Notes: a model not told the origin generated them from the sequence alone. DNA of 64,000 bases from Reichenbachiella agariperforans (GCF_900142205.1 NZ_FRAA01000001.1:1324796-1388795), one strand, 5' to 3'; positions 52,355 to 62,755 are shown, counted from the stretch's first letter. Numbers and translations are program-made.

Positions 52355-53676
52355 TGGAAGGATTGATCATGGCAGCCCAACTCATGTTGGGCTTATCAAT
52401 ATTAGTTGGATTACACGAATTAGGACACTTATTGGCCGCCAAGGCATTTGGCATGAGAGTAGAAAAATACTCCATCGGCTTCCCTCCTAAAATCTGGGGT
52501 TTTCAATACGGCGAAACAGAATACTCGTTTGGAGCCATTCCCCTCGGTGGATTTGTCAAAATATCAGGCATGATCGACGAGTCACTAGACACAGCGTCCA
52601 TGTCTGCCGAGCCAGAGCCATGGGAGTTTAGAGCCAAACCAGCCTGGCAGAGACTCATCGTCATGATGGGCGGTATCATCGTCAATGTCATCACAGGCGT
52701 ATTCATTTTCATCGTCATCACCTACAACAGTGGAGAGTCCTACCTGACCAAAGATGTACTCAACCAAAACGGGATCGCTGCCTATGAACTAGGACAAGAA
52801 ATTGGATTCAAAAACGGTGACAAAGTACTGAAGGTAAACGGCCAGGACTACAGCAGGTTCCAAGAGCTGATCAACAATGATGTGATCCTCAAAGAGAACT
52901 CTAGCTACACTGTTCAGAGAGGCGACTCTGTGTTTACACTGACGCTCCCTAATGGATTCTTGAACAAATATGCTGACAAGAAAAAATATGACGGCCAGTT
53001 CATCAGCTACCTCAAACCCTTTGAGATCAAGCAAGTAATGGCAGGTAGTGCCGCCGCGGATGCGGGTCTGCAAGAAGGCGATCGATTCATCTCTATCGAA
53101 GGTAAATCAGCCAACTATTTCTCAGACTTCAAAAGCATCCTAGATGCCAACAAGGAGAAAGAGGTCACAGCAGTGATCCAAAGCAAAACAGGTCAGACCA
53201 GAGAGGCCAAACTACAGATAGGCGAAGATGGGACTTTAGGTTTCTATCCAGAGATACTCTTAGACTTTGCTCATCAGGAGTACACCTTCGGAGAGTCTGT
53301 CAACAAAGGATCACAGCAGGCATTCAACGTGGTATGGGTCAACATCAAAGCCTTTGGCAAAATATTCCGTGGCGAAGTATCTGCCTCCAAATCCCTCAGT
53401 GGCCCTATCGGTATCGCTCAGATGTTCGGTGGACAGTGGATCTGGAGCAAATTCTGGTACTTGACTGGGCTCCTATCTATGGTGCTTGCCTTCATGAACT
53501 TCCTCCCCATCCCAGCGCTGGATGGAGGACACGTGGTATTTTTGACTTACGAAATCGTCTCTGGACAAAAGCCCTCTGACAAATTCCTCGAAGGAGCACA
53601 GAAAGTAGGCATGGTACTACTCCTAGGTCTAATGGTTTTTGCGATATTCAACGATCTATTTAAGGCCATCTTCTAA
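52354..53676 (+). CDS. rseP: Site-2 intramembrane zinc metalloprotease
   Basis: 440 residues. Catalytic HELGH in the first membrane helix (LHELGHLLAAKAF, near residue 22), a second helix (LIVMMGGIIVNVITGVFIFIVI), a PDZ region (IKQVMAGSAAADAGLQEGDRFISIEGKS, near 229-257), and the LDG motif (PALDGGHVVFLTYEIV) before the last helix. RseP-type proteases cut anti-sigma factors after a first cleavage. A second PDZ copy is degenerate (ELGQEIGFKNGDKVLKVNGQDY). It overlaps dxr by one base and is followed by a terminator. Confidence 0.96.
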   Translation: MEGLIMAAQLMLGLSILVGLHELGHLLAAKAFGMRVEKYSIGFPPKIWGFQYGETEYSFGAIPLGGFVKISGMIDESLDTASMSAEPEPWEFRAKPAWQRLIVMMGGIIVNVITGVFIFIVITYNSGESYLTKDVLNQNGIAAYELGQEIGFKNGDKVLKVNGQDYSRFQELINNDVILKENSSYTVQRGDSVFTLTLPNGFLNKYADKKKYDGQFISYLKPFEIKQVMAGSAAADAGLQEGDRFISIEGKSANYFSDFKSILDANKEKEVTAVIQSKTGQTREAKLQIGEDGTLGFYPEILLDFAHQEYTFGESVNKGSQQAFNVVWVNIKAFGKIFRGEVSASKSLSGPIGIAQMFGGQWIWSKFWYLTGLLSMVLAFMNFLPIPALDGGHVVFLTYEIVSGQKPSDKFLEGAQKVGMVLLLGLMVFAIFNDLFKAIF

Positions 53677-53707
53677 AGACACTGCGCGTGTACAATGACA
53701 CTTACCT

Positions 53708-53737
53708 AGCCCTAGACCAACCGTCTGGGGCTTTTTT
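53708..53737 (+). terminator. Terminator of dxr-rseP
   Basis: agccctagac / gtctggggct stem with a 5-base loop and one internal mismatch, followed by five or six T. Confidence 0.8.
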
Positions 53738-53822
53738 ATGTAGCATTCATTCGTGACAATAAGAAAGGTAGTGTCTTGGGATCAGTCGGTATGACTGGGG
53801 ATAGAAATCAATATTCGATATT

Positions 53823-53847
53823 CATTATTCCAATCATTGGAATAATG
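53823..53847. repeat. 25-bp near-perfect palindrome
   Basis: cattattccaat-c-attggaataatg: 12-base arms around a single central base, in a gene-free stretch. It may be an operator or a decayed mobile-element end. Confidence 0.6.
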
Positions 53848-54058
53848 CCTCACAGACTCATAACAGGTGGTTATTTCAAAGAAAAACAATAACGAATTTC
53901 GAACCATAAATCTTGAATAACGGAGTGATCTGTCTCTTTGACTAATGAAATGTAGGCTCAACATGCCTGACTTCAACCTGACTTCAATACTGTTTAGATA
54001 GGCTTGAAAGAATCTAATATAACCGTGGGGAATCTGTCTAACATCTAAACAGCTCCTC

Positions 54059-54235
54059 AACGCACGTTTGGATACTATCCTAGACCAAGACACCTCCTCA
54101 ACGCACATTTGGACACTATCCGAGATCAAGACACCTCCTCAACGCACATTTGGACACTATCCGAAATCAAGCCCCCCCCTCAACGCACATTTGGACACTA
54201 TCCGAAATCAAGACACCCCCTCAACGCCCGTTGGA
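54059..54235. repeat. 41-bp tandem repeat, about four copies
   Basis: The block aacgcacatttggacactat plus a spacer recurs at 54059, 54100, 54141, 54182 and (truncated) 54223, exactly 41 bases apart, with scattered substitutions. Because 41 is not a multiple of three, ORFs crossing it are artefacts. It lies in the largest gene-free stretch of the window (53738-55135). Confidence 0.92.
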
Positions 54236-54648
54236 GAGCCTGTAGCGATAGAAACACTTGTCTAACAGCCATTGTGCAGGCAGATCGGCTTGATTTGCTT
54301 ATCGAACGCCTGTCGAGCAAGACACACAAAGTCTGATAGCTTCTAAACTAACGTTGTAGTGGTAGATTGATTCAGTACAATACTCTGACGGACGTGTAGG
54401 AGGGGAATAAACCTGTGGTAGGCGTGCAACCGATGTAACTACTGATGCGAACGCTATGTCTTTAAGTTTAGATTTTTATCCGGTACGATAGGAGAAATCT
54501 AAACACAAACCCTTTCAGAATGGCTAAGATCCCTCCGTCGGGATGATACAATGGAGCGTATGCGTTTAAACCTAAATTCGATTTTAGCTTTCATTAAAAC
54601 CGCTTCTGAAATGCATCAATTGTTCTTTGTCTTCAAGCCAGACAGACT

Positions 54649-54729
54649 CTTCCTTTTTTCATTGCCAAAAAAGGAAGCAAAAAGGCTAGAAAATTATAAA
54701 CTCGCTATCGCTCAGACAGTATAATTTTC
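54649..54729. repeat. Pair of palindromes, dispersed-repeat-like
   Basis: Two inverted pairs in series: cttcctttttt (54649-54659) with aaaaaaggaag (54667-54677), and gaaaattata (54689-54698) with tataattttc (54720-54729). Such arrangements recur as dispersed intergenic elements in this phylum (from memory; not verified here). Confidence 0.5.
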
Positions 54730-54905
54730 AAAAACCTTGAATTAAGAAGATGATTTATATCCTTTACTAATCGAACTCAGGTTTTAACTTAACGACATGG
54801 GGTGAGTTGAATAAATAGAAGGGCGCTTTGCCAGAAACAAACCTTACCCCACAGGCAATAAACCAAGCATTGAAACAAAGTGAAAAATACCACTAGAGCC
54901 TCTTA

Positions 54906-54951
54906 AACCCTTCAAGATTTATCTTCACTTAGAAAGAAGTCTTGAAGGGTT
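54906..54951. repeat. 12-bp-arm inverted repeat
   Basis: aacccttcaaga (54906-54917) and its complement (54940-54951) with a 22-base loop. A second hairpin (gaggtg/cacctc) lies near 54999-55014, just before the dispersed upstream repeat. No gene is supported in 53738-55135. Confidence 0.55.
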
Positions 54952-55015
54952 GGTTGGGAGTATATAGAATCTGGATTGGTGCTCCGTCGAGTTTTTAGAG
55001 GTGTCAGCACCTCTT

Positions 55016-55121
55016 TCATCTTGCCACTTTGGGTCTATTGCCCTATTTTACTTTCTATTACAGTCAAGGCATTCTTCATATCAGGTTCAGTGTTAGAGGG
55101 GTACTTTGATAAGAACAGTAA
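55016..55121. repeat. Dispersed upstream repeat, copy 2
   Basis: Partner of 1417-1524 in the same orientation, and likewise shortly upstream of a lone AT-rich gene. The shared block includes a conserved ccctattttactttctatta core. Confidence 0.6.
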
Positions 55122-55135
55122 TTAAGAAGAAGAAT

Positions 55136-56410
55136 ATGAAAGTTACGAAGTTGTTAGTGTTAATATGTCTTTTCAGCCATCCTCTTTTATCTCAACATTC
55201 CGTCGAATCCCAAATTGACCGTTTACATCAGTATGTCGGGCATTGGGTGAGTAGCATCCATTCAGATACGGATAGTGTTGCTGCATTTCCTCATATTAAA
55301 ATGAATAACATCTCAAAAATGGACAAGCTCTCCATGCAGGTGGAAGTACTTCAATATCAAAAGGGAGAATACAATCCCCTACTCACAGAATTGATTGCTT
55401 ATGATTCAAATAGCAATCAGATTATTGCTTTAGGACAGAATAAAGACGCTATAGTTTTCAAAGGAACAGGACGTTTTTCTAATGAAAAAGAATGGGAAAT
55501 GCAGGATGTAGATATGTTGGGCAATTTTTACCTGCATGTCAAATTTGATTTTCAAAGCTTTTCAAATGTACTATTGGAGGGATTTGATGAGTCTGGTAAA
55601 AGTCTTTGGAAAACCCGATATATTAAGTCTAACCCAAAAGATAAAAAAATCGGCATTCAATTAGTTTCTGTTCATCAAGATATGCTGAAAGACCCAGTGG
55701 GAACGTTGCAGGAGTTAGGACGAATGGGCTATAGTTATATAGAAACTTTTGTTTATAATGATGGTACATTTTACGGCATGTCACCTGCTGAATTTCGAAA
55801 AGTGGTAGAAGCTGAAGAAATGCAATTTTTAGGCTCTATGACGTTTCATGACCTCCCTACTTCTGACTCTTGGGAAAGCTCTATGAAATGGTGGTCGAAA
55901 TGTATAGACGACCATTTGGCAGCAGGCGTAGAATACTTAACGACCTCCAATAACCAACTCAAATCAGTTAAAACCAAAGCGGAATTGCAACGCTATTGCG
56001 ACTATTACAATACGATTGGAAAATTATGTAAAGAGAAAGGTATCACCTTTGCTTTTCACAACCATGCAGATGAATTTGGGGTGATCGATGGGAGCCTAAT
56101 ATATGATTATTTATTGGAGAATACGGATCCTGAATATGTTCATTTCCAAGCTGATATTTATTGGATGGATATAGGCGGAGTGAAAGCGGTTGATTATTTT
56201 CAAAAATATCCCAAGCGGTTTATAAGTTGGCATATCAAGGATTATAAGGAGTTGGGCGCAAGTGGGAAAATTAATTGGATGGAATTATTTCATCACCCTG
56301 ATTTTGACGTGCCAAAATATATGGTCACAGAGGTGGAAGATTATTCTTACCCTCCACTATATAGTGTTCAGTTGGCTTGGGAATATTTATACTATCAAAT
56401 ATTGGATTAG
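55136..56410 (+). CDS. Secreted sugar phosphate isomerase/epimerase-like TIM-barrel protein
   Basis: About 424 residues from the ATG at 55136, which starts a signal peptide (LLVLICLFSHPLLSQ). Residues 20-175 form an N-terminal domain that I do not recognise (HVKFDFQSFSNVLLEGFDESG). The C-terminal half is a xylose-isomerase-like TIM barrel: KIGIQLVSVHQDMLKDPVGTLQELGRMGYSYIE, ITFAFHNHADEF, VHFQADIYWMDIGG, and FISWHIKDYKEL, with His, Asp and Glu residues in metal-binding positions. Exported members of this family are common in Bacteroidota, and substrates are usually unknown. A repeat lies just upstream (55016-55121). Confidence 0.85.
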   Translation: MKVTKLLVLICLFSHPLLSQHSVESQIDRLHQYVGHWVSSIHSDTDSVAAFPHIKMNNISKMDKLSMQVEVLQYQKGEYNPLLTELIAYDSNSNQIIALGQNKDAIVFKGTGRFSNEKEWEMQDVDMLGNFYLHVKFDFQSFSNVLLEGFDESGKSLWKTRYIKSNPKDKKIGIQLVSVHQDMLKDPVGTLQELGRMGYSYIETFVYNDGTFYGMSPAEFRKVVEAEEMQFLGSMTFHDLPTSDSWESSMKWWSKCIDDHLAAGVEYLTTSNNQLKSVKTKAELQRYCDYYNTIGKLCKEKGITFAFHNHADEFGVIDGSLIYDYLLENTDPEYVHFQADIYWMDIGGVKAVDYFQKYPKRFISWHIKDYKELGASGKINWMELFHHPDFDVPKYMVTEVEDYSYPPLYSVQLAWEYLYYQILD

Positions 56411-56430
56411 ACATCTTTGCCCCCACTCAT

Positions 56431-56448
56431 CCTCGTTTCCGAACGAGG
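56431..56448 (+). terminator. Hairpin after the isomerase-like gene
   Basis: cctcgtt / aacgagg arms with a 4-base loop, 20 bases after the stop. There is no T tract, so terminator function is uncertain. Confidence 0.35.
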
Positions 56449-56507
56449 GCGGGTAGATTCCCCCAGTTATTTTGAATAGTAATACCTTGATCGATGACAG
56501 TATCGTG

Positions 56508-56539
56508 AAGCAGTTGGCTAACGAAATTTCAAAAAGCCG
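56508..56539. repeat. 32-bp direct repeat flanking the chimeric receptor, left copy
   Basis: aagcagttggctaac...aaaaagccg matches 60919-60950 with one substitution by eye; similarity continues weakly upstream (tcgatNNcag). The receptor gene at 56971-60774 lies between the copies. Confidence 0.8.
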
Positions 56540-56710
56540 GATCCAGCTCGGTCGCATTCCCTAATGCAACCGACATCTTCTTGGCATTTATAATATCCAT
56601 TGGCAGAGACCATACCCGATTTTTCTCTTCCAAATCCAAGGTACAGTTACGGTTTTCAAAACTTCCCTTTACCCTTACCCTTACCCAAAGGTTGCTTTAC
56701 CAGGCCCCAA

Positions 56711-56790
56711 AGGTAAGCTAACCTATAGCTGGAGGTTAACTTACCTTTGGCTATTCGCTACTTTAAAAAAAGGAGGAGGTAAGCTTACCT
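56711..56790. repeat. AAGCTTACC-type repeats, second locus
   Basis: Cores aaggtaagctaacc (from 56711), ggttaacttacc (56735-56746) and aggtaagcttacc (56778-56790) are spaced about 22 or 43 bases, as at 2512-2635. The remainder of 56411-56970 shows no gene. Confidence 0.6.
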
Positions 56791-56970
56791 TTTTGGGTAT
56801 GCTCCCTTTAGCACAATCCCCAGTCACAGTCGGCTATTCTCATTGGTTCAATTAAGCAATGAAACAATAATAACTCATAAATGATCGATGAGTTATACTG
56901 AAGAACGAATAGTAATACTTGTTATTTGCAAAAAAAGGTACATTTACCATCGACAGCATGACGAGGTGAG

Positions 56971-59900
56971 ATGAATTACAGATTTTCAATTGGTATCAGA
57001 CGAATGGTCTATATGATACTTTTTATTGGGCTAAATTTTAACGCCCTATCCCAAAACAATCGATACAATTTCCAAAAACTATCCTTAAATGAAGGCCTAT
57101 CCCAAAGTACGGTTTTCTGCACGACACAGGACAAGAATGGTTTCATTTGGATCGGTACCCGTACAGGAGGCTTAAACAAATATGACGGGTATTCATTTGA
57201 TCATTACATCAAAAACCCCGATGACAGCACCAGTATTAGTGGCAATGAAATCATATGCTTATTAGAGGATTCGAAAGGAAATCTCTGGGTAGGCACCAAT
57301 AGTGATGGTCTAAACTCGTTTGATTATACCTCAGAAAAATTCAAGCGCTTTTACAGCGAAGGTCAATCCCCAAACACCCTAAATCAGAAGTCAATTAAAG
57401 ATCTGATAGAAGATGAAAATGGGTTAATATGGATCGCAACCGAAGAGGGGCTATTCACACTGAATCCATCCGAAGAGTCATTTAGTGAAGTCTCAAATAG
57501 TCTATTAAAAACCACGCACTATGGTTTTGTGTCTGACCTTAGCCTTGGAAAAAAGGGCGAACTTATAGTAGGAGCTTCTCAAGGCTTGTTCGTCGTGGAT
57601 ATAAACAGTCGACTGACCAAAAAAGTATTTGACCACACGATTTTTAACCAAAGCTCGGATGACATATCGAACAGAATCAAGGATATCCTCTATGATGACA
57701 AGGGCAACATCTGGTACGGCACGCACCGAAATGGACTCTACCAGATTACTGATTTTGACAACAATGAAGCGCAATTATATTCCGCAGAAGAAGGCTACAA
57801 TATTTCAAGCACTTTTATCAGAACTATTGATCAAGACTCTAATGGCAACATTTGGATAGGTACTAATCAAGGGCTTAATCTTTTAAAGCATCATGAATCT
57901 GCCAATGACCAACCCGAATTCATACACATCCAAAGTAATGAGACCGATAACAAAAGTTTAAGTCAAAATTCCATCTATTGCTTTGATGAGGACAATAAGG
58001 GCAACTTTTGGATAGGAACCTGGAGTGGTGGTTTGAATTATTTGCACAACGAAAAGCAGAAGTTTGATCACTACAAGCATTTGTTTAATGTTGATTCTTC
58101 TTTGAGTAACAATTCGGTTACTAGTTTCTGTGCCAATGACAAGGGAATCTGGGTAGGCACAGCCTATGGAGGACTCAATCTTTTCGACCCCCAAAAGGGC
58201 ACTTTCTCTTCCTACCAACAAAGCTCTTACGCCCACAAAGGGCTCAACAGTGACCATATGAAGGCGCTCACTATTGATGGAAAGGATAATTTTTGGATAG
58301 GAACCTACCAGGGCCTCCTGCTCTTTGATGATGACAAGGGTTCGTTTGAAACCATCTTGGATAACACTACGATCAATTGCATCACGGAGGGTAATGATAA
58401 TGACATTTGGATAGGAACCAGTACACTTCTCAAGCTCGACAATGTCACCAAAAAGTATCAATCGTACCCTCATAACCCCGATAACCTTACGAGCCTTTCA
58501 TCAGGAGCGATCAATTGTATATTCAAAGACTCGCAAGACAACATCTGGATAGGTACCAGCTATGGTCTCAACAAATACATCCCAAGTCTAGATCAGTTTG
58601 AACGATACATTCATGACAAGAACAACCCCAACAGTTTGAGCCATTATAACATTACCACCATCAACGAAGACTTGAATGGTAACATCTGGGTAGGTACTCT
58701 CGGTGGCCTCAATAGATTAAAAGAAGATAAAAAAAGCTTTGAACGGTATGATCAACGGCATGGACTACCTGACAACTCTATTAGCAATTTAGTCATCGAT
58801 GACTCAGGTGTCTTTTGGGTGACGACTAACAAAGGCATGAGTAAAATATCATTCTCGATCGATTTCGAAAACATGTCCATCCGAAACTATGATATCTATG
58901 ATGGGTTGCAAGACTATGAGTTCAGTACGAATTCATCCTATAAAGATGATCAGGGCAATATATACATAGGTGGGATCAACGGTTTTAATCATTTCGCTCC
59001 TACTGAAGTCAAAGACAATCAAGAAATCCCAAACATCATCGTGACACACTTTAAACTCGACAACAAGGAGGTCTCTATTGACGATATCAACTCGCCCCTT
59101 GACCGGCATATTTCCGAAACAGATTCCATCACACTCACACATAAACAAACGGATATTATATTCGAATTCGTAGCACTGAACTACACCTCTCCAGAAAAAA
59201 ACCAATACGCCTACATGATGGAAGGGTATGATAGTGAATGGAAACAATCAGGCAATCGTCGACAAGCCTATTATACAAACCTACCCTCAGGCCAATACAC
59301 GTTTAGAGTAAAAGGCTCCAACAATGACAACATATGGAATGAAAAAGGAGCCTCAATATACCTGAACATCCTCCCTGCTTGGTACAACACGTGGTGGTTT
59401 AGAACCATCGTCATCCTGATCATAGTCTCCTCCATTATATATTTCAATATATGGAAATCCAAAAAATACAAAAAGGACAAAGAGAAGCTTAATGATCAAA
59501 TCAACAATGCCACCGAGCAAGTCATTGCTCAAAACGCCGAACTAGAGACACAAAAAAACAGTCTATTAAAAGCGGTTAGTGAAATCAATTTGGTCGTATC
59601 CGAGGCGGTAGAGTCTGGCAATTTCAAAGCAAGAATCAACCTAGACGGCATGGATGGCGAATGGAAAAATCTCGGAGTATCTGTCAACAAAATGTTTGAG
59701 TCAGTACTCAAGCCATTTTCTGAAATCAATCGAATCGTTGACGGCATGGCTTCTGGGGATTTATCCAAAAGGTATACAGATGAGGCAAAAGGTGACGTGG
59801 CACTGCTTTCGACGAATCTGAATTCAGCTTTAGACTCCCTGTCCGATCTGCTTTCTAATCTTAAAGAGCAAATAGCTTCGATAGGGAGCTCGACAGATGA

Positions 59901-60774
59901 CATGACCCATACCACCGAAGAAATCAATAATAGCACCAGCGAAATAGCATCTGCCATTGCTCAAATGAGTAGTGGAGCACAGCAGCAAGTGGCGAATGTG
60001 GATCAGTCATCAAACATCATAGAAGGAATATTGAAGTTTTCTAGTGACATGAAAAGACAAGCCTTTGAAATCAATGAAGCTACGAAAATAGGGGTTGAAA
60101 AGAGTCAGGCAGGTATGCAACAAATGGGCACACTGGACACCCAAATGAAGGACATACTATCTTACTCCGCAGAAACAACAGAAGCTATAAAAATCCTAAC
60201 ACAAAGATCAAATGACATCAACGCCGTCCTAAGAATTATAGAAGATGTCGCGTCACAAACCAACCTTCTAGCGCTCAATGCCGCCATAGAAGCTGCGCAA
60301 GCAGGTGATGCAGGGAGAGGTTTTGCCGTCGTAGCTGAGGAAATCAGAAAACTAGCAGAAGATTCGAAAGTGTCAACTTCCAAAATCCAAAAACTTATTT
60401 CAGGTGTACAAACGGTCACCTCTTCTACAGCCTCGCTCGTCTCCAAAATGAGTTCAAGAATTACAGAAGGAAGTGAGGCCACCAAACACTCACTTTCTGC
60501 TTTCCAAGACATTTCAACAGGGTATGAAGATACCTTAAAAAAATCTGAAAATATCGTCACCGCTACCAATCAGCAAACAAATGACCTAGGCAATGTGGTA
60601 AATATGATGGACGAAATAGTAGTGATAGCAGAAGAAACTGCAGCAGGTACTGAACAAACCGCCAGCTCGGCGACTCAACTTTCGGCGGGTATGGAAAACC
60701 ACCTACAAAAAAGCAAAGAAGTGTCTTCCATCACCTATGCCCTACGTTCAGAAGTCGACAAGTTCAAACTGTAG
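56971..60774 (+). CDS. Chimeric receptor: two-component-regulator propeller + Y_Y_Y + HAMP + methyl-accepting chemotaxis domain
   Basis: 1267 residues. Signal/anchor segment ([17 protein letters not shown]). About 13 repeats of the regulator-propeller pattern D..GNIWIGT..GGLN fill residues about 30-690. A Y_Y_Y domain follows ([42 protein letters not shown], about 748-790), then a membrane helix ([18 protein letters not shown], about 808-828). The cytoplasmic part has HAMP-like helices ([17 protein letters not shown]) and a methyl-accepting signalling domain with the conserved tip region [25 protein letters not shown] (near 1093-1117). Normally this sensor is joined to a histidine kinase and AraC output. 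The ends appear intact and the domains are in one frame. Confidence 0.93.
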   Translation: MNYRFSIGIRRMVYMILFIGLNFNALSQNNRYNFQKLSLNEGLSQSTVFCTTQDKNGFIWIGTRTGGLNKYDGYSFDHYIKNPDDSTSISGNEIICLLEDSKGNLWVGTNSDGLNSFDYTSEKFKRFYSEGQSPNTLNQKSIKDLIEDENGLIWIATEEGLFTLNPSEESFSEVSNSLLKTTHYGFVSDLSLGKKGELIVGASQGLFVVDINSRLTKKVFDHTIFNQSSDDISNRIKDILYDDKGNIWYGTHRNGLYQITDFDNNEAQLYSAEEGYNISSTFIRTIDQDSNGNIWIGTNQGLNLLKHHESANDQPEFIHIQSNETDNKSLSQNSIYCFDEDNKGNFWIGTWSGGLNYLHNEKQKFDHYKHLFNVDSSLSNNSVTSFCANDKGIWVGTAYGGLNLFDPQKGTFSSYQQSSYAHKGLNSDHMKALTIDGKDNFWIGTYQGLLLFDDDKGSFETILDNTTINCITEGNDNDIWIGTSTLLKLDNVTKKYQSYPHNPDNLTSLSSGAINCIFKDSQDNIWIGTSYGLNKYIPSLDQFERYIHDKNNPNSLSHYNITTINEDLNGNIWVGTLGGLNRLKEDKKSFERYDQRHGLPDNSISNLVIDDSGVFWVTTNKGMSKISFSIDFENMSIRNYDIYDGLQDYEFSTNSSYKDDQGNIYIGGINGFNHFAPTEVKDNQEIPNIIVTHFKLDNKEVSIDDINSPLDRHISETDSITLTHKQTDIIFEFVALNYTSPEKNQYAYMMEGYDSEWKQSGNRRQAYYTNLPSGQYTFRVKGSNNDNIWNEKGASIYLNILPAWYNTWWFRTIVILIIVSSIIYFNIWKSKKYKKDKEKLNDQINNATEQVIAQNAELETQKNSLLKAVSEINLVVSEAVESGNFKARINLDGMDGEWKNLGVSVNKMFESVLKPFSEINRIVDGMASGDLSKRYTDEAKGDVALLSTNLNSALDSLSDLLSNLKEQIASIGSSTDDMTHTTEEINNSTSEIASAIAQMSSGAQQQVANVDQSSNIIEGILKFSSDMKRQAFEINEATKIGVEKSQAGMQQMGTLDTQMKDILSYSAETTEAIKILTQRSNDINAVLRIIEDVASQTNLLALNAAIEAAQAGDAGRGFAVVAEEIRKLAEDSKVSTSKIQKLISGVQTVTSSTASLVSKMSSRITEGSEATKHSLSAFQDISTGYEDTLKKSENIVTATNQQTNDLGNVVNMMDEIVVIAEETAAGTEQTASSATQLSAGMENHLQKSKEVSSITYALRSEVDKFKL

Positions 60775-60813
60775 CCTTCTCCTTCACTTAAAGCTGTCTT
60801 ATAGCCTCTACAT

Positions 60814-60862
60814 GGTCACCACCAGACAAATGGTCACTTTATTCCTGTGGCTGGTGGTGACC
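60814..60862 (+). terminator. Stem-loop after the chimeric receptor
   Basis: ggtcaccaccag (60814-60825) pairs perfectly with ctggtggtgacc (60851-60862) around a 25-base loop, 40 bases after the stop. No T tract follows, so it could be a terminator or a regulatory/mobile-element structure. Confidence 0.45.
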
Positions 60863-60918
60863 TTACGTTTTGGTTTCATTCAGTCACATTCCAAACACCA
60901 TCTTCGATCAGCATCATC

Positions 60919-60950
60919 AAGCAGTTGGCTAACAAAATTTCAAAAAGCCG
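60919..60950. repeat. 32-bp direct repeat flanking the chimeric receptor, right copy
   Basis: Right-hand partner of 56508-56539. It lies between the receptor and the transglutaminase-fold gene. Confidence 0.8.
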
Positions 60951-61007
60951 AGCGCCTAAGCTTAGCATTTTTCTTATCTTGTCGCCTTATCAATCCTCCC
61001 GTATTTG

Positions 61008-62669
61008 ATGAAAGTATATTGCCTCCTTAGTCTATTTTTTCTTGCCCTCATACAGCCACTGGCTGCACAGATCCACACCTATACAGTCGACCTGAACAAC
61101 ACATCTGTGGGCTCTTACCAAACGAGCGTTCACATCGCTGACACCATCCACACCACGCAGCAGCTGCAGCTCAGCCTCGTCACCCTACAAGACAGCACCT
61201 CTATCTTCATCCAGACCCGCTATCAAGAAGACGCCATAGGTCAGCTACTATCCGCCACCAACGACATCAGCCTATCACCAGGAGATACGATTCACTCCAC
61301 CTACTCGAACGACTCATTGATCACATCACTCGGTGATTCGAGTTACTTTCAGATGGTTTTGGGACCATACGGGACACAAAAAGTCAGTCAGAGCACACTC
61401 CATCATCTCCAAGACAGTATTCGGTTCCGTACCTACTCACCAGACCTCCATCAGGTCGTCACTGTATTCAGAACGCTAACCGACACCAAGGTCATTCGTG
61501 CCCAAAAATACTGGGTCATCCATGACTCCATCGCCCAACTGCCAGCTGTAGAGAGCCTCTACGATTTGGACTTCCAATGCTACGCCTCTCAGCAGGCTGG
61601 GCCATTCGGCAAAATGGAAATACGTCCAACGAAAAAAACCGTACATACTTCTCCCCTTCTATCCCTACAAGATGACCAAAAAATCATTTCGTCCAACATC
61701 TGGCTACCCGATCCAAAAAACATCAATGCCATCCAACTCCTGATCACCACGACAGCCGGCGATACCCTAGAGACCAGCATGGCAGACAATCAGTTCTACC
61801 CACTCCCTACAGACAGCCTAGAACTAGCCCACTGTACCGAGTCTACACCCTGGATCAACAAGGACAATTTAGACTTGTTTTACATCGCCGATTCGCTATC
61901 ACGAGACCTAGCTTCCTCATTAGAAATGGCACAGGCGCTAACTCTCTATTGCCGTAGAACAGCTCCAAAGTACCCCGCCCTAGCCCTCATCAGACTGGCG
62001 AGATCCATCGACCTCCCAGCACGCATCGTACATGGCTACTATTACCAATACGGCTATTGGGTCAGCGCGCTTTGGACAGAAATCGGGATCGACGAAGAGT
62101 GGCAAATCTTCAATCCCAACAGTCATAGCCCTATCAATCCCAGCCTATACCTACCTATGGTTAAGAGCGACCTACATGATGGGCTTGCCCCACTATTTCT
62201 GCATCCCAAAATCGCTGCAATACAAACCACCAACTATCTGCGCAATGGAAACCCTATGTCATCCTTCGAAAGTGAGGAGAAACAAAAAGACACGCACTAC
62301 GAAAACCTGGGACTGGGACTATCATTTGACATCCCCAAAAAGTACACCCTCACCGAAGACACGACGGTCAAAATCAGTCCTCTACTCCTAGAGCTAAAAA
62401 ACGACACACACCACATCACGCTGAGCTATGTCACACCTACAGTGCTGTCCGAACAATGGATCGCACAATACCTACTACAGCACACAGGGCAGCTGGATAT
62501 ATCACGTAACAAATACCTAAACTCGAACAATTATCAGGCTATTTCAGAGACCAAGGCGATACTCGTCATACCGCAAGGTGGCAGTGTTTTCATTTGGAAG
62601 TTTGAAGGGACTCAACCCGAAAACATGATTGATGCGATCTGCAAGAAGAACCTATTGATAAAAAACTAA
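61008..62669 (+). CDS. Secreted transglutaminase-fold protein, apparently without catalytic triad
   Basis: About 553 residues from the ATG at 61008, starting a signal peptide (VYCLLSLFFLALIQPLAAQ). The first 280 residues are a beta-rich domain. A transglutaminase-like core then follows (ALTLYCRRTAPKYPALALIRLARSIDLPARIVHGYYYQYGYWVSALWTEIGIDEEWQIFNPNS). In active relatives this reads C...A....R..GIPAR.V.GY...HAW.E.....W...DP. Here the Cys position is Tyr, the HAW is SALW, and DP is NP, so all three catalytic residues seem lost. The C-terminal 150 residues form another beta domain. Probably a binding or structural protein. No terminator is seen. Confidence 0.75.
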   Translation: MKVYCLLSLFFLALIQPLAAQIHTYTVDLNNTSVGSYQTSVHIADTIHTTQQLQLSLVTLQDSTSIFIQTRYQEDAIGQLLSATNDISLSPGDTIHSTYSNDSLITSLGDSSYFQMVLGPYGTQKVSQSTLHHLQDSIRFRTYSPDLHQVVTVFRTLTDTKVIRAQKYWVIHDSIAQLPAVESLYDLDFQCYASQQAGPFGKMEIRPTKKTVHTSPLLSLQDDQKIISSNIWLPDPKNINAIQLLITTTAGDTLETSMADNQFYPLPTDSLELAHCTESTPWINKDNLDLFYIADSLSRDLASSLEMAQALTLYCRRTAPKYPALALIRLARSIDLPARIVHGYYYQYGYWVSALWTEIGIDEEWQIFNPNSHSPINPSLYLPMVKSDLHDGLAPLFLHPKIAAIQTTNYLRNGNPMSSFESEEKQKDTHYENLGLGLSFDIPKKYTLTEDTTVKISPLLLELKNDTHHITLSYVTPTVLSEQWIAQYLLQHTGQLDISRNKYLNSNNYQAISETKAILVIPQGGSVFIWKFEGTQPENMIDAICKKNLLIKN

Positions 62670-62731
62670 ATCTTGTCTCACGCCAGCTTAGAACTTCTAG
62701 TATTTTCAGCTCCATAACTTTCTAATCTTTC

Positions 62732-62739
62732 TATCTTTG
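62732..62739 (+). promoter_or_regulatory. Putative -7 element of metG
   Basis: TATCTTTG matches TAnnTTTG exactly, 16 bases before the GTG at 62756, implying a very short leader. No TTG is seen at the usual -33 spacing. Confidence 0.5.
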
Positions 62740-62755
62740 TCGAAAAAACGGACAC

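Noticed and set aside
54068-54336. Short ORFs with repeated TFGHYPK-like peptides
   Set aside because: They arise from reading a 41-bp tandem repeat in successive frames; the period is not a multiple of three.
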